A stretch of DNA of 64,000 nt from Leptobrachium leishanense (Eukaryota > Chordata > Amphibia > Anura > Megophryidae). The DNA lies in the NCBI GenBank assembly GCA_009667805.1, contig CM019069.1:93097204-93161203 (forward strand), given 5' to 3'. Positions 13,179-25,019 of this stretch are shown one piece after another (position 1 is the stretch's first letter; every line of letters starts with the position of its first letter). Made by a program: the position numbers and the translations under genes. The notes beneath the pieces are model-generated. The model was given only the letters and a program-made list of their open reading frames with translations, was not told where the DNA came from and did no database searches.

Positions 13179-13186
13179 GATATAAT

Positions 13187-15613
13187 TAGGAATGAGCAGT
13201 TCGGTACGATCTGTTCGGAGTTCGCATCGAACATCGGCCGTTCAACAGTTCGCGAACTTCGAACTTTTGGGACGTTCGCCAAAAAGTTCTAAAAAATTTT
13301 TTTTTGAAGACCGGATAAAAAATGCTTAAAGAATACTAAAAAATCTAGAAATAAAGAGACTCTTTACTGCAGAAAATTATAAGCAATGGTTTATTAGATA
13401 TTGAATTAAAATGGGAATATTTTTAACATTGAAGCCTATGGCATAAAACATTCTTGTTACTAAAATATCAGGCAGACAAGGCCCTCTAATCAGGCACTGT
13501 AGAGGGCAGCCTGCCAGGGCCTCCCAAGGATCCCCTTGAGGAGCATGCGGCCGCCGGATGACAGAGCTGCGACTGTGCAGGCTAGCCGCCCGGGTGCACA
13601 TTTCTAAAAAAAAAAAAATCCGAGGACATTTTTAAATGTCCCCGGGAACATAAAATAAAACTTTTTTTTTTCTTTCTCTACCTGGCTGAATGTATTTAAT
13701 TATATATATTAGATACATTCAGCCAGGTAGAGGGTGGTGGCATGTGGGCTGTCTAAGGCAGTGGTTTGTTTTTTTGTGTGTATATTTTTAGCAAATTTAT
13801 AGGGGAAGGTAAGGACAGGTATGATATATATATATATATATATATAAGATATATATCTATATTCTTATAAATATATATATCCAGACTTGTATTACACATA
13901 CATTTTGGCAACTAATTGCCCCCCCCCCCATTTGGCTAATCCCTCCAGAAGAAATGTTGATCCCGATAGAGCAGAGAATATATTCTCTGCTCTGTCGGGT
14001 TCAACATTTATTCTGGAGGGATGAGCCAAATGGGGGGATTTAGTTGAGATTGTCCACATGCCACACCCCCATGTGCGTATGTGTATATATGGTCTGAGGT
14101 CTGTGGGTGGGTGTATATATATATCTGCGTGTTGATATATACGTATATATAGGTCTGCGTGTTGATATATACGTATATGTCTGTGTGTGGTATCAATGCA
14201 TCCCTACTCTATACACAGAGCTCCCTGTCCCTATAATATATATGATATGGGGTTACCTGTTTTTTTATATTTTTTTATACTATTCCTATTAAATTAACAG
14301 TAATTTTTGATGTAGTTTATTCAGTAGAAACTTTTTTTGCCTATATATCATGTGCTTTGTGAAAATAAAACGGTTTTGTGTGTACATTTTAATTTAGTTA
14401 GTGGATTCCTGTCCAGTGCGGTGAGAAGCAAACGTAATGCAGTGTAGACATGCTGCGAGGCGGAGCGGAGTGAAGTCAAGCCTGCAAAATGTTTGCTTCG
14501 TTTCGCTACGCTGTGCGTCGCTACACGCTCAGTGTGTCTCAGCCTTTATTCCTGCATCGCTAGCTTACCGAATCAGTTTGTATACTTGTTACTGACCCTG
14601 CTTGTTCTGAGGACCCGATCTGTTGCTGACTTTCCCTGCCATTTGACTATTCTCTCTGTGTATTCCCTGCCTGTTCTGTTTGCTTCCTGTTGCTACTGGT
14701 GTGCACTGATTCTCACCATATACAGTAGCGCAGTACAAGTGCCTAAACATTGCTGACCCGGTTTTGTTGTAGCTGCTGATGTAACTGAATAGATCGGGGA
14801 TCTCTTCTGCATTACCAAAACCTCCACCACTGCACTCTTCCACAATACCTCAGAGGGGTTACAGTGTGAATGGACTTGCTGCCACCAAAGGCACAATATT
14901 TGGGTGCACTGCCACTGATGCCAGTACCAGATTCATATCATTTTAATATTGGACTGCAGGGTCCACCACTGCACTCTTCCACAATACCACAGAGGGGTTA
15001 CGGTGTGACGGCACTGTTGCCGACACTAAAGGCCCAATTTTAAAGCACCTTTAAAGTACTTTCATCCAAAGCCTGCATAAGTTTCACCATAATTTAGCCA
15101 AAAAAAATCACTAAACTTGTTCTGCGTGTCCTAAAATGTTTCCTCTTTTCATACAGGCTGCCGCCCCAAGCCGTTGTTTATGAATAGATTAAAGGAAAAC
15201 CATTTACCGTCAATTGAAATGTCATATTTTTGTTTTTAAATGTTTCTATACATCCTAGAAATCCGCCACTTCACGGGCAGGTTATGGGGACCTCCTAGGC
15301 ACGATATTTGAAGGATTTTTTCGTTTTTATTCTTAACCTTTATTTCATGGAAAACTCACTGTTCCTTTAAAAACTTTTTTTAAAAAACTTTTTGTCCTTG
15401 TTTCTTGTACCCCAGGGCACTACCCGGACCCCCATACACCTTTTATGGCAAATATCTTGCATATATGCCCTCTTGGAGGGCATTCTAAAAATCAAACTTT
15501 CGAGTCCCATTGACTTGCATTGAGTTCGGTTCGAGTTCGAGTTCGAACTCGAACTTTTGAAATTGTTCGAGTTCGAATGCAAACCGAACACGGGGGTGTT
15601 CGGCTCATCACTA
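13187..15613. mobile_element. hAT MITE, family TAGGGATGAGC, copy 3 (2.4 kb)
   Basis: The ends are TAGGAATGAGC and GCTCATCACTA, with an exact 8-bp duplication GATATAAT (13179-13186 and 15614-15621). The internal layout (TA repeat, a roughly 50-bp inverted repeat near 14000, a block around 14500-15050, then the shared 3' region) is the same as in copy 4 at 23589, so this copy serves as the uninterrupted reference. No transposase is encoded; small open frames inside it are not supported as genes. Confidence 0.9.
13929..14032. repeat. Long inverted repeat inside hAT copy 3
   Basis: Arms of about 50 bp (CATTTGGCTAATCCCTCCAG at the left, its imperfect complement at the right) meet at ATATTCTCTGCTC. 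The same hairpin occurs at 30048-30150 in copy 4. Confidence 0.8.
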
Positions 15614-15830
15614 GATATAATAAGACCAAGAAGCATTCTAGATCAGATCAGATCAGCTATGCTAGTGGGGTTTAACTTACATCATGACATCCCAGGAGTA
15701 GAAGGGGACTTCCCCAGTTTAGCCTGATAGCCAGCCAGTCTAAAGGGAGGGATCCAAAGCTGCCAGTTCTTGTGGGAGTGATGGTGAGGTCAACATGGCT
15801 GGTGCAAGACGCCGCCCGTGTACCTCCAGG

Positions 15831-16872
15831 CAGAGGCGTAACTAGAAACCTCAGGGCCCCGGTGCAAGAATCCATGAAGGCCCCTCCTCATCGGCTGTGG
15901 GGAGGGGCCGAGGCGGGCCATTGAAGTCAGCCTGGCGTACCAGTAAGCCCCACGCCTTCAAGACCCACGCTCCATGCGGGCCCCAGATATCAGACCCCCA
16001 GTATCAGATCCCCAGTAACAGACCCCAGTAATTAGCCAGTATCAGACCCCCATTAATTAGCCAGTATCAAACCCCCATTAATTAGCCAGTATCAAACCCA
16101 CCAGTAATTAGCCAGTATCAGACCCCCCAGTAATTAGCCAGCCAGTATCAGACCCCCGGTAATCAGCCATCCAGTATCAGACCCCCATAATTAGCCAGCC
16201 AGTATCAGACCCCAGTAATCAGCCAGTATCAGACCCCCAGTAATCAGCCAGTATCAGACCCCAGTAATTAGCCAGTATCAGACCCCCCAGTAATTAACCA
16301 GTATCAAACCCCCCAGTAATTAGCCAGTATCAGACCCCAGTAATTAGCCAGCCAGTATCAGACCCCCAGTAATTAACCAGCCAGTATCAGACCCCCAGTA
16401 ATTAGCCAGCATCAGACCCCAGTAATTAGCCAGCTAGTATCAGACCCCCAGTAATTAGCTAGTATCAGAACCCAGTAATTAGCCAGTATCATACTCCCAG
16501 TAATTAGCCAGTATCAGACCCCCAGTAATTAGCCAGCCTCTGCTCACTCACCCGCCCCAGCTTGTTAAATACTTACCATAGGTAATGGTCTCCACTCTCT
16601 CCACTTCCCCTCCTTGCACGTCCCCATGTGAGCAGCTGTCATCTTCTTCCTCCCCCTCCTCTCCCCCCGGCAGGGCCTTTACTTCTGGTGCAGCGTGTGG
16701 GAGTTTGATCCCACACGCTGCCTATCAAACGGGAGACCAGGTGTCTGACCCCTGCCTGTACTGTGGGGCGAGCAGGGCTAGTCCGGGCCCCCCACCTATC
16801 CAGTTGTGGGCCCCCAGACTCAGGGGCCCAGGTGCAGTGGCACCCACTGCAACCCTAGTAGTTACGCCCCTG
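15831..16872. mobile_element. hAT-like element with internal minisatellite
   Basis: The left end is CAGAGGCGTAACTA and the right end is the inverse of CAGGGGCGTAACTA, flanked by an exact 8-bp duplication CCTCCAGG (15823-15830 and 16873-16880). Its length is 1042 bp and it has no transposase. Roughly half of it is the minisatellite listed separately. The 159-codon frame at 16585-17064 crosses the element boundary and is not supported as a gene. Confidence 0.85.
15985..16540. repeat. Minisatellite, unit about 24-29 bp, about 20 copies
   Basis: The unit is approximately CCAGTATCAGACCCC followed by CAGTAATTAG, with an optional extra CCAG. Copies vary by single bases and small gaps. It lies entirely inside the hAT-like element. 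Confidence 0.9.
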
Positions 16873-16880
16873 CCTCCAGG

Positions 16881-17365
16881 GATGGAGCCGCGCGCTCATT
16901 ACCTGCAGGCAGTACCTGGCTGTCTCTGTGCTGTCCGGTGCTGTAAGGATGCACACAGAGTGACACGCTGCTGCCACAGAACAATTACAATATGCATATA
17001 CATTCTTCAGGCCTGTATGGAAATTCTATGGGACTTCTATTCTATGGGACATTGGATGGGTTAGATATACAAACTTTTTGACATTTAAACATTTTTAAAA
17101 TGCATATTTACAATGTTTTTGAGCTTAATCAATAAATCAGATTGATTTTGCAATTGTTTCTTGAATTGTGAAGGCACCACATAGAAAAGGTTAGAGACAG
17201 TATTGTGTTTCTTCCAAAGGTGCACTAGTGTCACCTGTGTTTAATACATGAGATGAGCATTAAAAGCAGACATTTCGGGTGTAGAACCCTTATTCGTTCT
17301 AATGCCCATGTTCCTCTGTAGAACCTCTTTTGCCATCTTGGCCATATCTCATTCAACCTAGCTCA
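16881..17365. other. Unassigned stretch
   Basis: This lies between the hAT-like element and the Tc1 transposon. No gene is supported and no repeat family is recognised. Confidence 0.3.
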
Positions 17366-17367
17366 TA

Positions 17368-19016
17368 CAGTCAGGTCCAGAAATATTGGGATATTGACAC
17401 AATTCTAACATCTTTGGCTCTATACACCACCACAACGGAGTTGGAATGAAACAAACACAATGTGCTTTAACTGCAGACTGTCAGCTTTAATTTGAGGGTA
17501 TGTACATCCAACTCAGGTGAACAGTGTAGGACTTACAGCAGTTTGCAGATGTGCCTCCCACTTGTTAAGGGACCAAAAGTAATGGGACAATTGGCTTCTC
17601 AGCTGTTCCATGGCCAGGTGTGTGATATTCCCTCATTACCCCGATTACAATGTGAAGATAAAAGGCCCAGCGTTCATTTCAAGTGTGCTATTTGCATTTG
17701 GAATCTGTTGCTGTCAACTCTCAAGATGAGATCCAAAGAGCTGTTACTATCAGGGAAGCAAGCCATCATTAGGCTGAAGAAACAAAACAAACCCATCAGA
17801 GAGAAAGCAAGAACATTATGCGTGGCCAAAACAACTGTTTGGAACATTCTCAAAAAGAAGGAACGCACCGGTGAGATCAGCAACACCAAAAGACCCGGGA
17901 GACCACAGAAAACAACTGTGGTGGATGACCGAAGAATTCTTTCCCTGGTGAAGAAAACACCCTTCATAGCAGTTCGCCAGATCAAGAACACTCTCCAGGA
18001 GGTAGGTGTATGTTTGTCAAATTCAACAATCAAGAGAAGACTTCACCAGAGTAAATACAGAGGGTTCACCACAAGATGTAAACCATTGGTGAGCCTCAAA
18101 AACAAGAAGGCCAGATTAGAGTTTGCCAAACAACACCTAACAAAGCCTTCACAGTTCTGGAACAAGATCCTATGGACAGATGAGACCAAGATCAACTTGT
18201 ACCAGAGTGATGGGAAGAGAAGAGTATGGAGAAGGAAAGGAACTGCTCATGATCCTAAGCATACCACCTCATCAGTGAAGCATGGTGGTGGTAGTGTCAT
18301 GGCGTGGGCATGTATGGCTGCCAATGGAACTGGTTCCCTTGTATTTATTGATGATGTGACTGCTGACAAAAGCAGCAGGATGAATTCTGAAGTGTTTCGG
18401 GCAATATTATCTGCTCACATTCAGCCAAATGCTGCAGAACTCATTGGACGGCACTTCACAGTGCAGATGGACAATGACCCAAAGCATACTGCAAAAGCAA
18501 CCAAAGAGTTTTTGAAGGGACAGAAGTGGAATGTTATGCAATGGCCATGTCAATCACCTGACCTGAATCCCATTGAGCATGCATTTCACTTGCTGAAGAC
18601 AAAACGGAAGGGAAAATGCCCCAAGAACCAGCAGGAACTGAAGACAGTTGCAGTAGAGGCCTGGCAGAGCATCACCAGGGATGAAACCCAGCGTCTGGTG
18701 ATGTCTATGCGTTCCAGACTTCAGGCTGTGATTGACTGCAAAGGATTTGCAACCAAGTTTTAAGAAGGGAAAGTTTGATTTATGATTATTACTCTGTCCC
18801 ATTACCTTTGGTCCCTTAACAAGTGGGAGGCACATCTGCAAACTGCTGTAAGTCCTACACCGTTCATCTGAGTTGGATGTACATACCCTCAAATTAAAGC
18901 TGACAGTCTGCAGTTAAAGCACATTGTGTTTGTTTCATTCCAACTCTATTGTGGTGGTGTATAGAGCCAAAGATGTTAGAATTGTGTCGATGTCCCAATA
19001 TTTATGGACCTGACTG
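17368..19016 (+). mobile_element. Tc1/mariner transposon, apparently complete
   Basis: The element is bounded by TA at 17366-17367 and 19017-19018. It has inverted repeats of about 222 bp (17368-17590 and 18795-19016), starting CAGTCAGGTCCA. The two repeats differ at roughly ten positions by eye. Its total length of 1649 bp and single intact frame are as expected for an autonomous Tc1-like element with long terminal repeats. Confidence 0.95.
17726..18763 (+). CDS. Tc1-like transposase, open 345-residue frame
   Basis: It catalyses cut-and-paste transposition at TA sites by binding the element's own inverted repeats. The start is placed at 17726 (MRSKELLLSG) because the longer upstream frame reads through the terminal repeat; the resulting 345 residues match the usual size of about 340. 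Residues 1-110 hold paired helix-turn-helix motifs separated by a GRP-type linker (KRPGRPQKT at about 55-63). The DDE catalytic triad is present: Asp152 (WTDETK), Asp249 (QMDNDPKHT) and Glu284 (SPDLNPIEH), with 34 residues between the last two (DD34E). There is a glycine-rich box at about 187-189. No stop or frameshift is seen. The usual tryptophan after NPIEH is replaced by Ala-Phe. Activity is unknown. Confidence 0.93.
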   Translation: MRSKELLLSGKQAIIRLKKQNKPIREKARTLCVAKTTVWNILKKKERTGEISNTKRPGRPQKTTVVDDRRILSLVKKTPFIAVRQIKNTLQEVGVCLSNSTIKRRLHQSKYRGFTTRCKPLVSLKNKKARLEFAKQHLTKPSQFWNKILWTDETKINLYQSDGKRRVWRRKGTAHDPKHTTSSVKHGGGSVMAWACMAANGTGSLVFIDDVTADKSSRMNSEVFRAILSAHIQPNAAELIGRHFTVQMDNDPKHTAKATKEFLKGQKWNVMQWPCQSPDLNPIEHAFHLLKTKRKGKCPKNQQELKTVAVEAWQSITRDETQRLVMSMRSRLQAVIDCKGFATKF

Positions 19017-19018
19017 TA

Positions 19019-22000
19019 TCTGTCTTCCTGGAGTCCCATTGGAGGTTATAACAGTGACATCACAAAGCGCCATTGGTGTTATCATTTAACAATCACAAAA
19101 GTATTACGACTCGCGCTGCTAAGACACCAGCTCGACCAGAATTTGGCTTGCACTTTTTCCATTAGGGTCTAACATTTAGCACCAACTTTGGAATAGGACC
19201 CTTGGTGTTAAGTAATTTTGCATTTGCAAAATCACAGAACACTAAAAGATTAGATTAAAAAAACTTACACTCACTTCTGGTTCTGTAGTGTAAAGAACAA
19301 AGGACAACGTGATTCTCCACCCACTCTCACTTCTTGCATAAAACTGGGAACATACAGATTCCAGAGTCCTTCAACTGACCTTGTGTGATTCCGGTACATG
19401 AGCTCACTCTGCTCTCGCAGAAATCTCCATGGAGTCCTATGGACCACAGGGGACGATACCAAATGATACGGCTGTAAGTATCTATTAGCTGCTTCATAAC
19501 ATTATGTGTTAAATCACTAACATAGTTAGTTAGCTAACATAAAATAGTTAGCTTTCTTGCAAAATAAATGGTAATAGGGAGCCTTTAAAAGAGTTAACAC
19601 ACTACTGTTATTCATCTTATAAAAAATGCAAGTGACTCACATCTATATGTATACTCAATTTAAATATTATAGAGCAAAATACACTAGCTGTACATCTGTT
19701 CTTAATTAACCTAATCCAATGTTACGCATCCAACATGAATATAAATATAGATTAAAGTAAGACCCTAAGATTTTATCTTTCAATAAATGTCTTTGATGAT
19801 GAAAACATATCAACTTCCTGCATTTTTTTAATTTGATAAAACTTTCAAAATAAATCAAATTTGTCAAGATTAGGGCTTTCCTCCCATCTGTCTTGATCTG
19901 TCACGTCACTGTCTGTGTCTTTTTTGTTGTGCATCATGAAATATGTCTGTCACATGAAAACAGCAACATCAGACCCAAGCTTGCAGTTATGAATTTATGT
20001 TCAGCATTGAATAATTTTTTGTTACTTTATGATATACTGTGAAATATGTTAAATATTTTAATTATCTTTTCAGTAAATAATTAGGAAGCAAACATTTGTT
20101 TTTAATTATTTCCCAAATACTTAATTAGAAACTGATAGAAGATTAATGTAAAAAACACAAAAAAAACATTTTGCTACTTCTTCACCGCTGCGTGAAGTAA
20201 AATGACTTTCCAAATACTAGTATTCAAAACTTGTGACAATGTACAGCTATCAGAAATAGAAGGCAACTTTGAATTCCATTCAGTCAGGCTACAAAAATGT
20301 GAGTAGTCTATCGCATATTCTCTATAAAATGAGATTTAGAAACGATATTATAGAAGTTTCAGCACTCAATGATCAAAAGTACCTAATTTCTAAATTCAGG
20401 TAGAATAATAAATTCAATTTCACATAGAACTGGAATGTTTAATTCTTCATATGTTTGATTGCTCTACATTAAAAAAATGTTCCATGTCTGTATGGAAAAG
20501 GTAGATTATATTGACGCAATCATCATCTCAGGAAAAAAGAAAGATGTATTGGAAGCCCTGTTAGAAATTTTTATGGTAAATCTGTAATTCCAAAGTGCGC
20601 ACACATATATCCAGCCAGGAGCCTGAAAAGGAATTCTGTTTTGGAATTTGTGCATAAACACTCTGTGCAAAAAGCAGCAATATGGATCGATCTTAAAATC
20701 TCGATTCAAGAATCAACACATTTGGGTTCACATATCTCAAAAGAACACAAATACAGTAGTACAGCTCAGCTGGTACAGATTCTCATAAATATTATCATCA
20801 CACAATGCTGTTTACAAGAATATATAACAGGGTTTAACTGTGTATCATCATTATTTACTTTTTCCTGACATGATGATTCCATACATGAAACCTTTTTTTT
20901 CCATCAAGTGCAGAACTCTATTGCTATCAGACATATTAAGAGTTGGACATTCCACTTCCTTGTATTTGAACATTCCTTTTTGTTATATATTATTCCATCT
21001 GTATTTCCATTCTATATTGAGCGTTGAAACCTATATACTAACATTTGTCTATTTTTTATTTTATTGGCTTTTTCAACCATATTGTTTCTTTTAGGCTGCT
21101 TGTCTGTTTAAAATCAATTTAATTATGGTTGGACTTTACAGTCCTCACGTTATGATTTTCGGTGATACCCATTATTGGTTTGTTTTGTTAAAATTTAAAA
21201 TGAAGGTGTTTTTGTACACCCTTCTGACAAACATGACGAACACTTGTTTCTCTCTTATGCTGTACTACCTGCTGCACTTGCAATAAAAAATTGTCAAATA
21301 TAAAAAATCTATTTAATATTGCTTAGTGCTATTTTAGTTACAGCTTTCTGCATAATTATTGTCTAGATTGTAGAAATAAGATTTTATAAGAATCTGTTCA
21401 CATGTTCACTTTTTTTTAAAATTGTGGATACAAGAAGGATTAAAGGGACACTCTACACATCCTGACCACATTTGCATTTTAAACTGGTTAGGCTTTGTGG
21501 AGTGCCCCCCAGGGGGACTGTCTGGTTTGGTAAGAAATGCTGTCTGAAACAGATGATTTTCCTTCGCCCACATGCGTGTCACCAGACAGCTGGGATTTTT
21601 AATTTTTCCTGCCACTGGTCACCAGATTGGTCATCGATGATGTCATCACTTTCAGTGCACTTTGCGTATCCTATGCAATGCAATTTGCATCGGTATAGAA
21701 ATTGTGTAAAAAGCTGAAGGGACTTCCAGACTTTGGAAGCCCTGAACTGGAGAGAAGGAGCAGCATATGGTGAGGGAGACAAGGTATTTACAGCTAAAAT
21801 AAATGAAAGAAAAAAATAATTGGGCAGATGATGTCAGCAGCATCTGCCCAAATATTCAAGGGCAGAAAATGATGCATGGGGAGTATTTTTTATTTGAGTG
21901 GCCCTCCAAGTCCACCTTACTGACCAAAAGCTTATAAACCAGAACTGCATTCATAAGGCTCTGCTAATGCTGTGTTGCACTATTGTGTTCTGTTTGTATT

Positions 22001-22232
22001 TTCCTGAAGTCTAGACACTATTTATGGAAAAACGAGCTTAAACAATTACATCTTCGGCTGACTGTTACGACTGTTACGATTATCTTCGGCTGACTGTTTC
22101 AGCAAAGGAAAATTCTTCCTTTTTGATTTTGATACACTGATCTTTGCAACTTTGGAGGGGGGGTTATGGGGGGAAGAGGGCATAGTGTTTTCTATCAAGA
22201 CAACAGGGCACAGAGTACTTGTATTGGTCTAT
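19019..22232. other. Gene-free AT-rich stretch, 3.2 kb
   Basis: I find no supported gene or complete transposon. Near 19270-19470 a segment around CTCACTCTGCTCTCG and GGAGTCCTATGGA resembles one at 45380-45500, which suggests an old dispersed repeat. At 21440 the sequence TTAAAGGGACACTC resembles the terminus of T2-type frog MITEs, but no partner end was found. Confidence 0.4.
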
Positions 22233-22236
22233 TTAA

Positions 22237-23343
22237 CCCTTTTGCTGCTGAGGCTTTTCACACCTCTGTGCTGAGGTAATTTTTACCGCTTTCGCTCATG
22301 TTTAACCGCGTTTTGTAGCCGTATTTTGATATATGACCCAGACATATTATATATCGTTCTTTCCGGCAGACTTGGCAGATTCATAATATGTCATTATTAT
22401 ATGTATACGTTATGTCATGTCTGTATATTATAACAAAAAATGCAATAAAATTAGAATTTTCAATAATTTATTATGTGTAAAGTGTTTTTTTTCACATTTT
22501 AACATGCGATCATTTGCGGTTATATTTTGTATGGGGTGCGCTTGTTAAAAAAATTAGAAATGGGGTCTCGTTACATTTTTTTTGGGGAAAATTTAGCTTT
22601 TTTTAACAAACACACCGCATACAAAATCGTTAGTGCAGCATTATTGTTCACATTATAATTGAAATGGGAACAATATTGCTGCATTAACAAAACAAAAACA
22701 AAAAAAAACTTGTTTATTTTTTTTTTAAATATATATTTTTTTTAAAAAACATTTTTCATGCTCATGTTTGGTATCGTTGGAAAGGCCATGCTCTGGCCGA
22801 TCCAACGATTTCAAACATTAACCCCTAGCTGCCACGGATCAGGAGATAGGGGGTTCCGATGGTGGTAGCTAAGGGTTAACTCCAGGACTGGCGTCATCGT
22901 GCTATGCAGTCCTCAGGGGGAGTTCCTGGAGGCTTGGCCGACATCCAAGATGTCGGCCAGCTCCAGGAGAGGATCACGATCCGGCGCTTTTCAGCGCCGA
23001 TTCGTGATCCGGCTCCCCAGGGGTTAATCACAGCCACCGTTTGGAAGGGCAGGCTGTGCCCTTCCAAACGGTGCCTGGATTAACCCTCTGCCCCCCCCCC
23101 CGATCGGGAGGGAGAGAGGTCTGAAGGACCTCCCCCCTCCCTTTCAGGCGCTTCCTCCGCTCATGCGGGGGGGGGCGCTTGAATTAGATGTCATCGCGCC
23201 GCCGCAATGACATCTAATTGCTCCGCCGGGGTCCCGAGTGCTGGGCTGACATCCAAGATGTCAACCCGCACCGGGGGGGCGCAGCAATCCACCGGAATCT
23301 GGCGGATTGCTGCCTCCTGAGCGCGCCCATAGCAGCCAAGTGG
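22237..23343 (+). mobile_element. piggyBac-like non-autonomous element, complete reference copy
   Basis: TTAA is present on both sides (22233-22236 and 23344-23347). The ends are CCCTTTTGCTGCTGAGG and the inverse of CCACTTGGCTGCTATGG, an imperfect terminal repeat. The left half is AT-rich, and the right half (22760-23330) is a series of hairpins. It encodes no protein. Related copies are at 5495, 7954 and 10970. TTAA targeting supports a piggyBac-type transposase acting in trans. Confidence 0.85.
22925..23218. repeat. Series of hairpins in the piggyBac-like element
   Basis: Four stems follow one another: GGCCGACATC with GATGTCGGCC (22936-22958); GGATCACGATCCGGCGC with its near complement (22971-23010); CCGTTTGGAAGGGCA with TGCCCTTCCAAACGG (about 23037-23072); and ATTAGATGTCAT with ATGACATCTAAT (about 23183-23218). 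Stems are perfect or nearly so. Confidence 0.85.
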
Positions 23344-24354
23344 TTAAACAAGATATTTGTGATTTTTCATAAGTTCCTCTCTTTAGACTAGGGTGATGAA
23401 GTAATATCATGAACACATCTGTGTGTGTCATGTAGTGTATTTATGGTTTTTTTCTATGAAGAATGTTTGCAGTAGAAAACCCCTCAAATGCTAAACCTCA
23501 ATTGATACAAAAATACAATTGCAATTAGCTAATGACATTGCTGATATATGTTTATAATATACATTTCTGAGGTTTCCCTGCTGGTCAGTAAGGATGAGCT
23601 GTTCGGTTCGATCTGTTCGGAGTTCGCATCGAACATCGGCCGTTCGACAGTTTGCGAACGTCGAACATTTTCGCGGTTCAGTTCGAATTTTATATAAAGT
23701 ATAAAAAATGCTTAAAGAATACAAAAAAAATCTAGAAATAAAGAGACTCTTTAATGCAGAATATTATAAGCAACGGTTTATTAGATATTGAATTAAAACG
23801 GGAATATTTTTAACATTGAAGCCTATGGGATAAAACATTCTTGTTACTAAAACATCAGGCAGACATGGCCCTCTAATCAGACACTCTAGAGGGCAGCCTG
23901 AAGGGGCCTCCCAAGGATCAACTTGAGGAACATTGAGGAGCATGCGGCCGCCGGATGACAGAGCTGCGACTGTGCGGGCTAGCCGCCCGGGTGCATGTGG
24001 CAGAGACAGGCAGCGCAGGGAGGGAGCCACTGCACCTGCGGCCACGGCAGACCCCCCCAGAACCAGGATCCAGGGAGCCCCCACTGACCATCAGGCTTAG
24101 GTAAGGCGACACATTTCTAAAAAAAATAAAATCCAAGGACATTTTTAAATGTCCCCGGGAACATAAACTAAAACTTTTTTTTCTTTCTCTACCTGGCTAT
24201 TTAATCTATATATATTAGATACATTCAGCCAGGTAGAGGTGGGTGGCATGTGGACTGCGCGGGGTCTCAGGCAGTGTTTTTTTTTTTGTGTGTATACTTT
24301 TAGCAAATTTATAGGGGAAGGTAAGGGCAGGTATGATATATATATATATATAGA

Positions 24355-25019
24355 TGTCAGGGGCGCTCGGTGGGATGGGAGAACCCAGGTGCAGAGTTTG
24401 CGTAGTAAGTTGTATATCGCGGTACCAAAGGAATATCCAAGAAACGTAGTCAGGTTCACAATCGAGGTCAGGGGCAAACGGCGAATCAAGAGAGGTCGGG
24501 TATAAAGCCAAGTACTGGTACACAGAATTAACATAGGGAGAAGCTTCTAAGAGTAACACTGGCAGGAGTGATACAACGCTGAAGCAACGATATACTGGCA
24601 GAGAAAACTCTATATAGGTGCAGAATCGTCAAGACACTCCCCACTGTGAATCCCTCCACCAATCAACCTCTCCTCTGAGCCAGGACAATCAAGGAGCTGG
24701 AGGTGTCTGGTGCAGTTCCCCATCAGGTCCACCGGGACTGAGGACCTCCCCCTAGGTCTGCACCTCCCACCCAGATCCCTGCGCCCGCCCCTGTGACGTC
24801 AGACGCCACTCGCCGCCATGCTCAGGGTGGACAGGACGGCATGGCCGCGCCGACCCACCCGAACAGACGCGGCAGAACTCGCAGGGGGCGGCGCAGGACC
24901 CGGGGATGCTCCCAGCCCGCACCTGGAGCGTGAGGAGTGCCGCAGCGCCACCCGCTCGGCACCTGCCTGCCTCCGAGGTAAGGGACCTGGCTGGCGGCGT
25001 GCCGCGGGGCGGCGTGACA
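24355..25019 (-). repeat. 3' LTR of the gypsy provirus
   Basis: It is 665 bp and begins TGTCAC and ends CTGACA on the minus strand. Compared with the 5' LTR it has an extra GC-rich 15 bp near its start and lacks 2 bp near GCGCGG. It keeps the exact 10-nt GCTTCAGCGT (24585-24576) that matches the priming site. Confidence 0.95.
24610..24616 (-). promoter_or_regulatory. TATA box in the gypsy 3' LTR
   Basis: TATATAG on the minus strand starts at 24616, with the proposed transcript start at about 24585, a spacing of 31 nt. The equivalent motif in the 5' LTR starts at 29569. Confidence 0.65.

Noticed and set aside
14493..14756. 87-codon hydrophobic frame, also present at 31199-31471
   Set aside because: Both lie at the same place in two copies of one MITE; the composition is that of non-coding sequence and no start context or domain is seen.
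16000..16540. Regular repeats reminiscent of a CRISPR array
   Set aside because: Units are contiguous tandem copies with no unique spacers, and the setting is eukaryotic.
16585..17064. 159-codon plus-strand frame
   Set aside because: It crosses the boundary of the hAT-like element at 16872 and has no recognised motif.
21440..21520. TTAAAGGGACACTC as a T2-type MITE
   Set aside because: Only one end was found, so no element boundary can be defended.
24355..24534. Minus-strand frames at 24145-24559 that resemble the N-terminus of the gypsy frame
   Set aside because: They are LTR sequence; the same peptide appears upstream of the true gag start because both LTRs are read.
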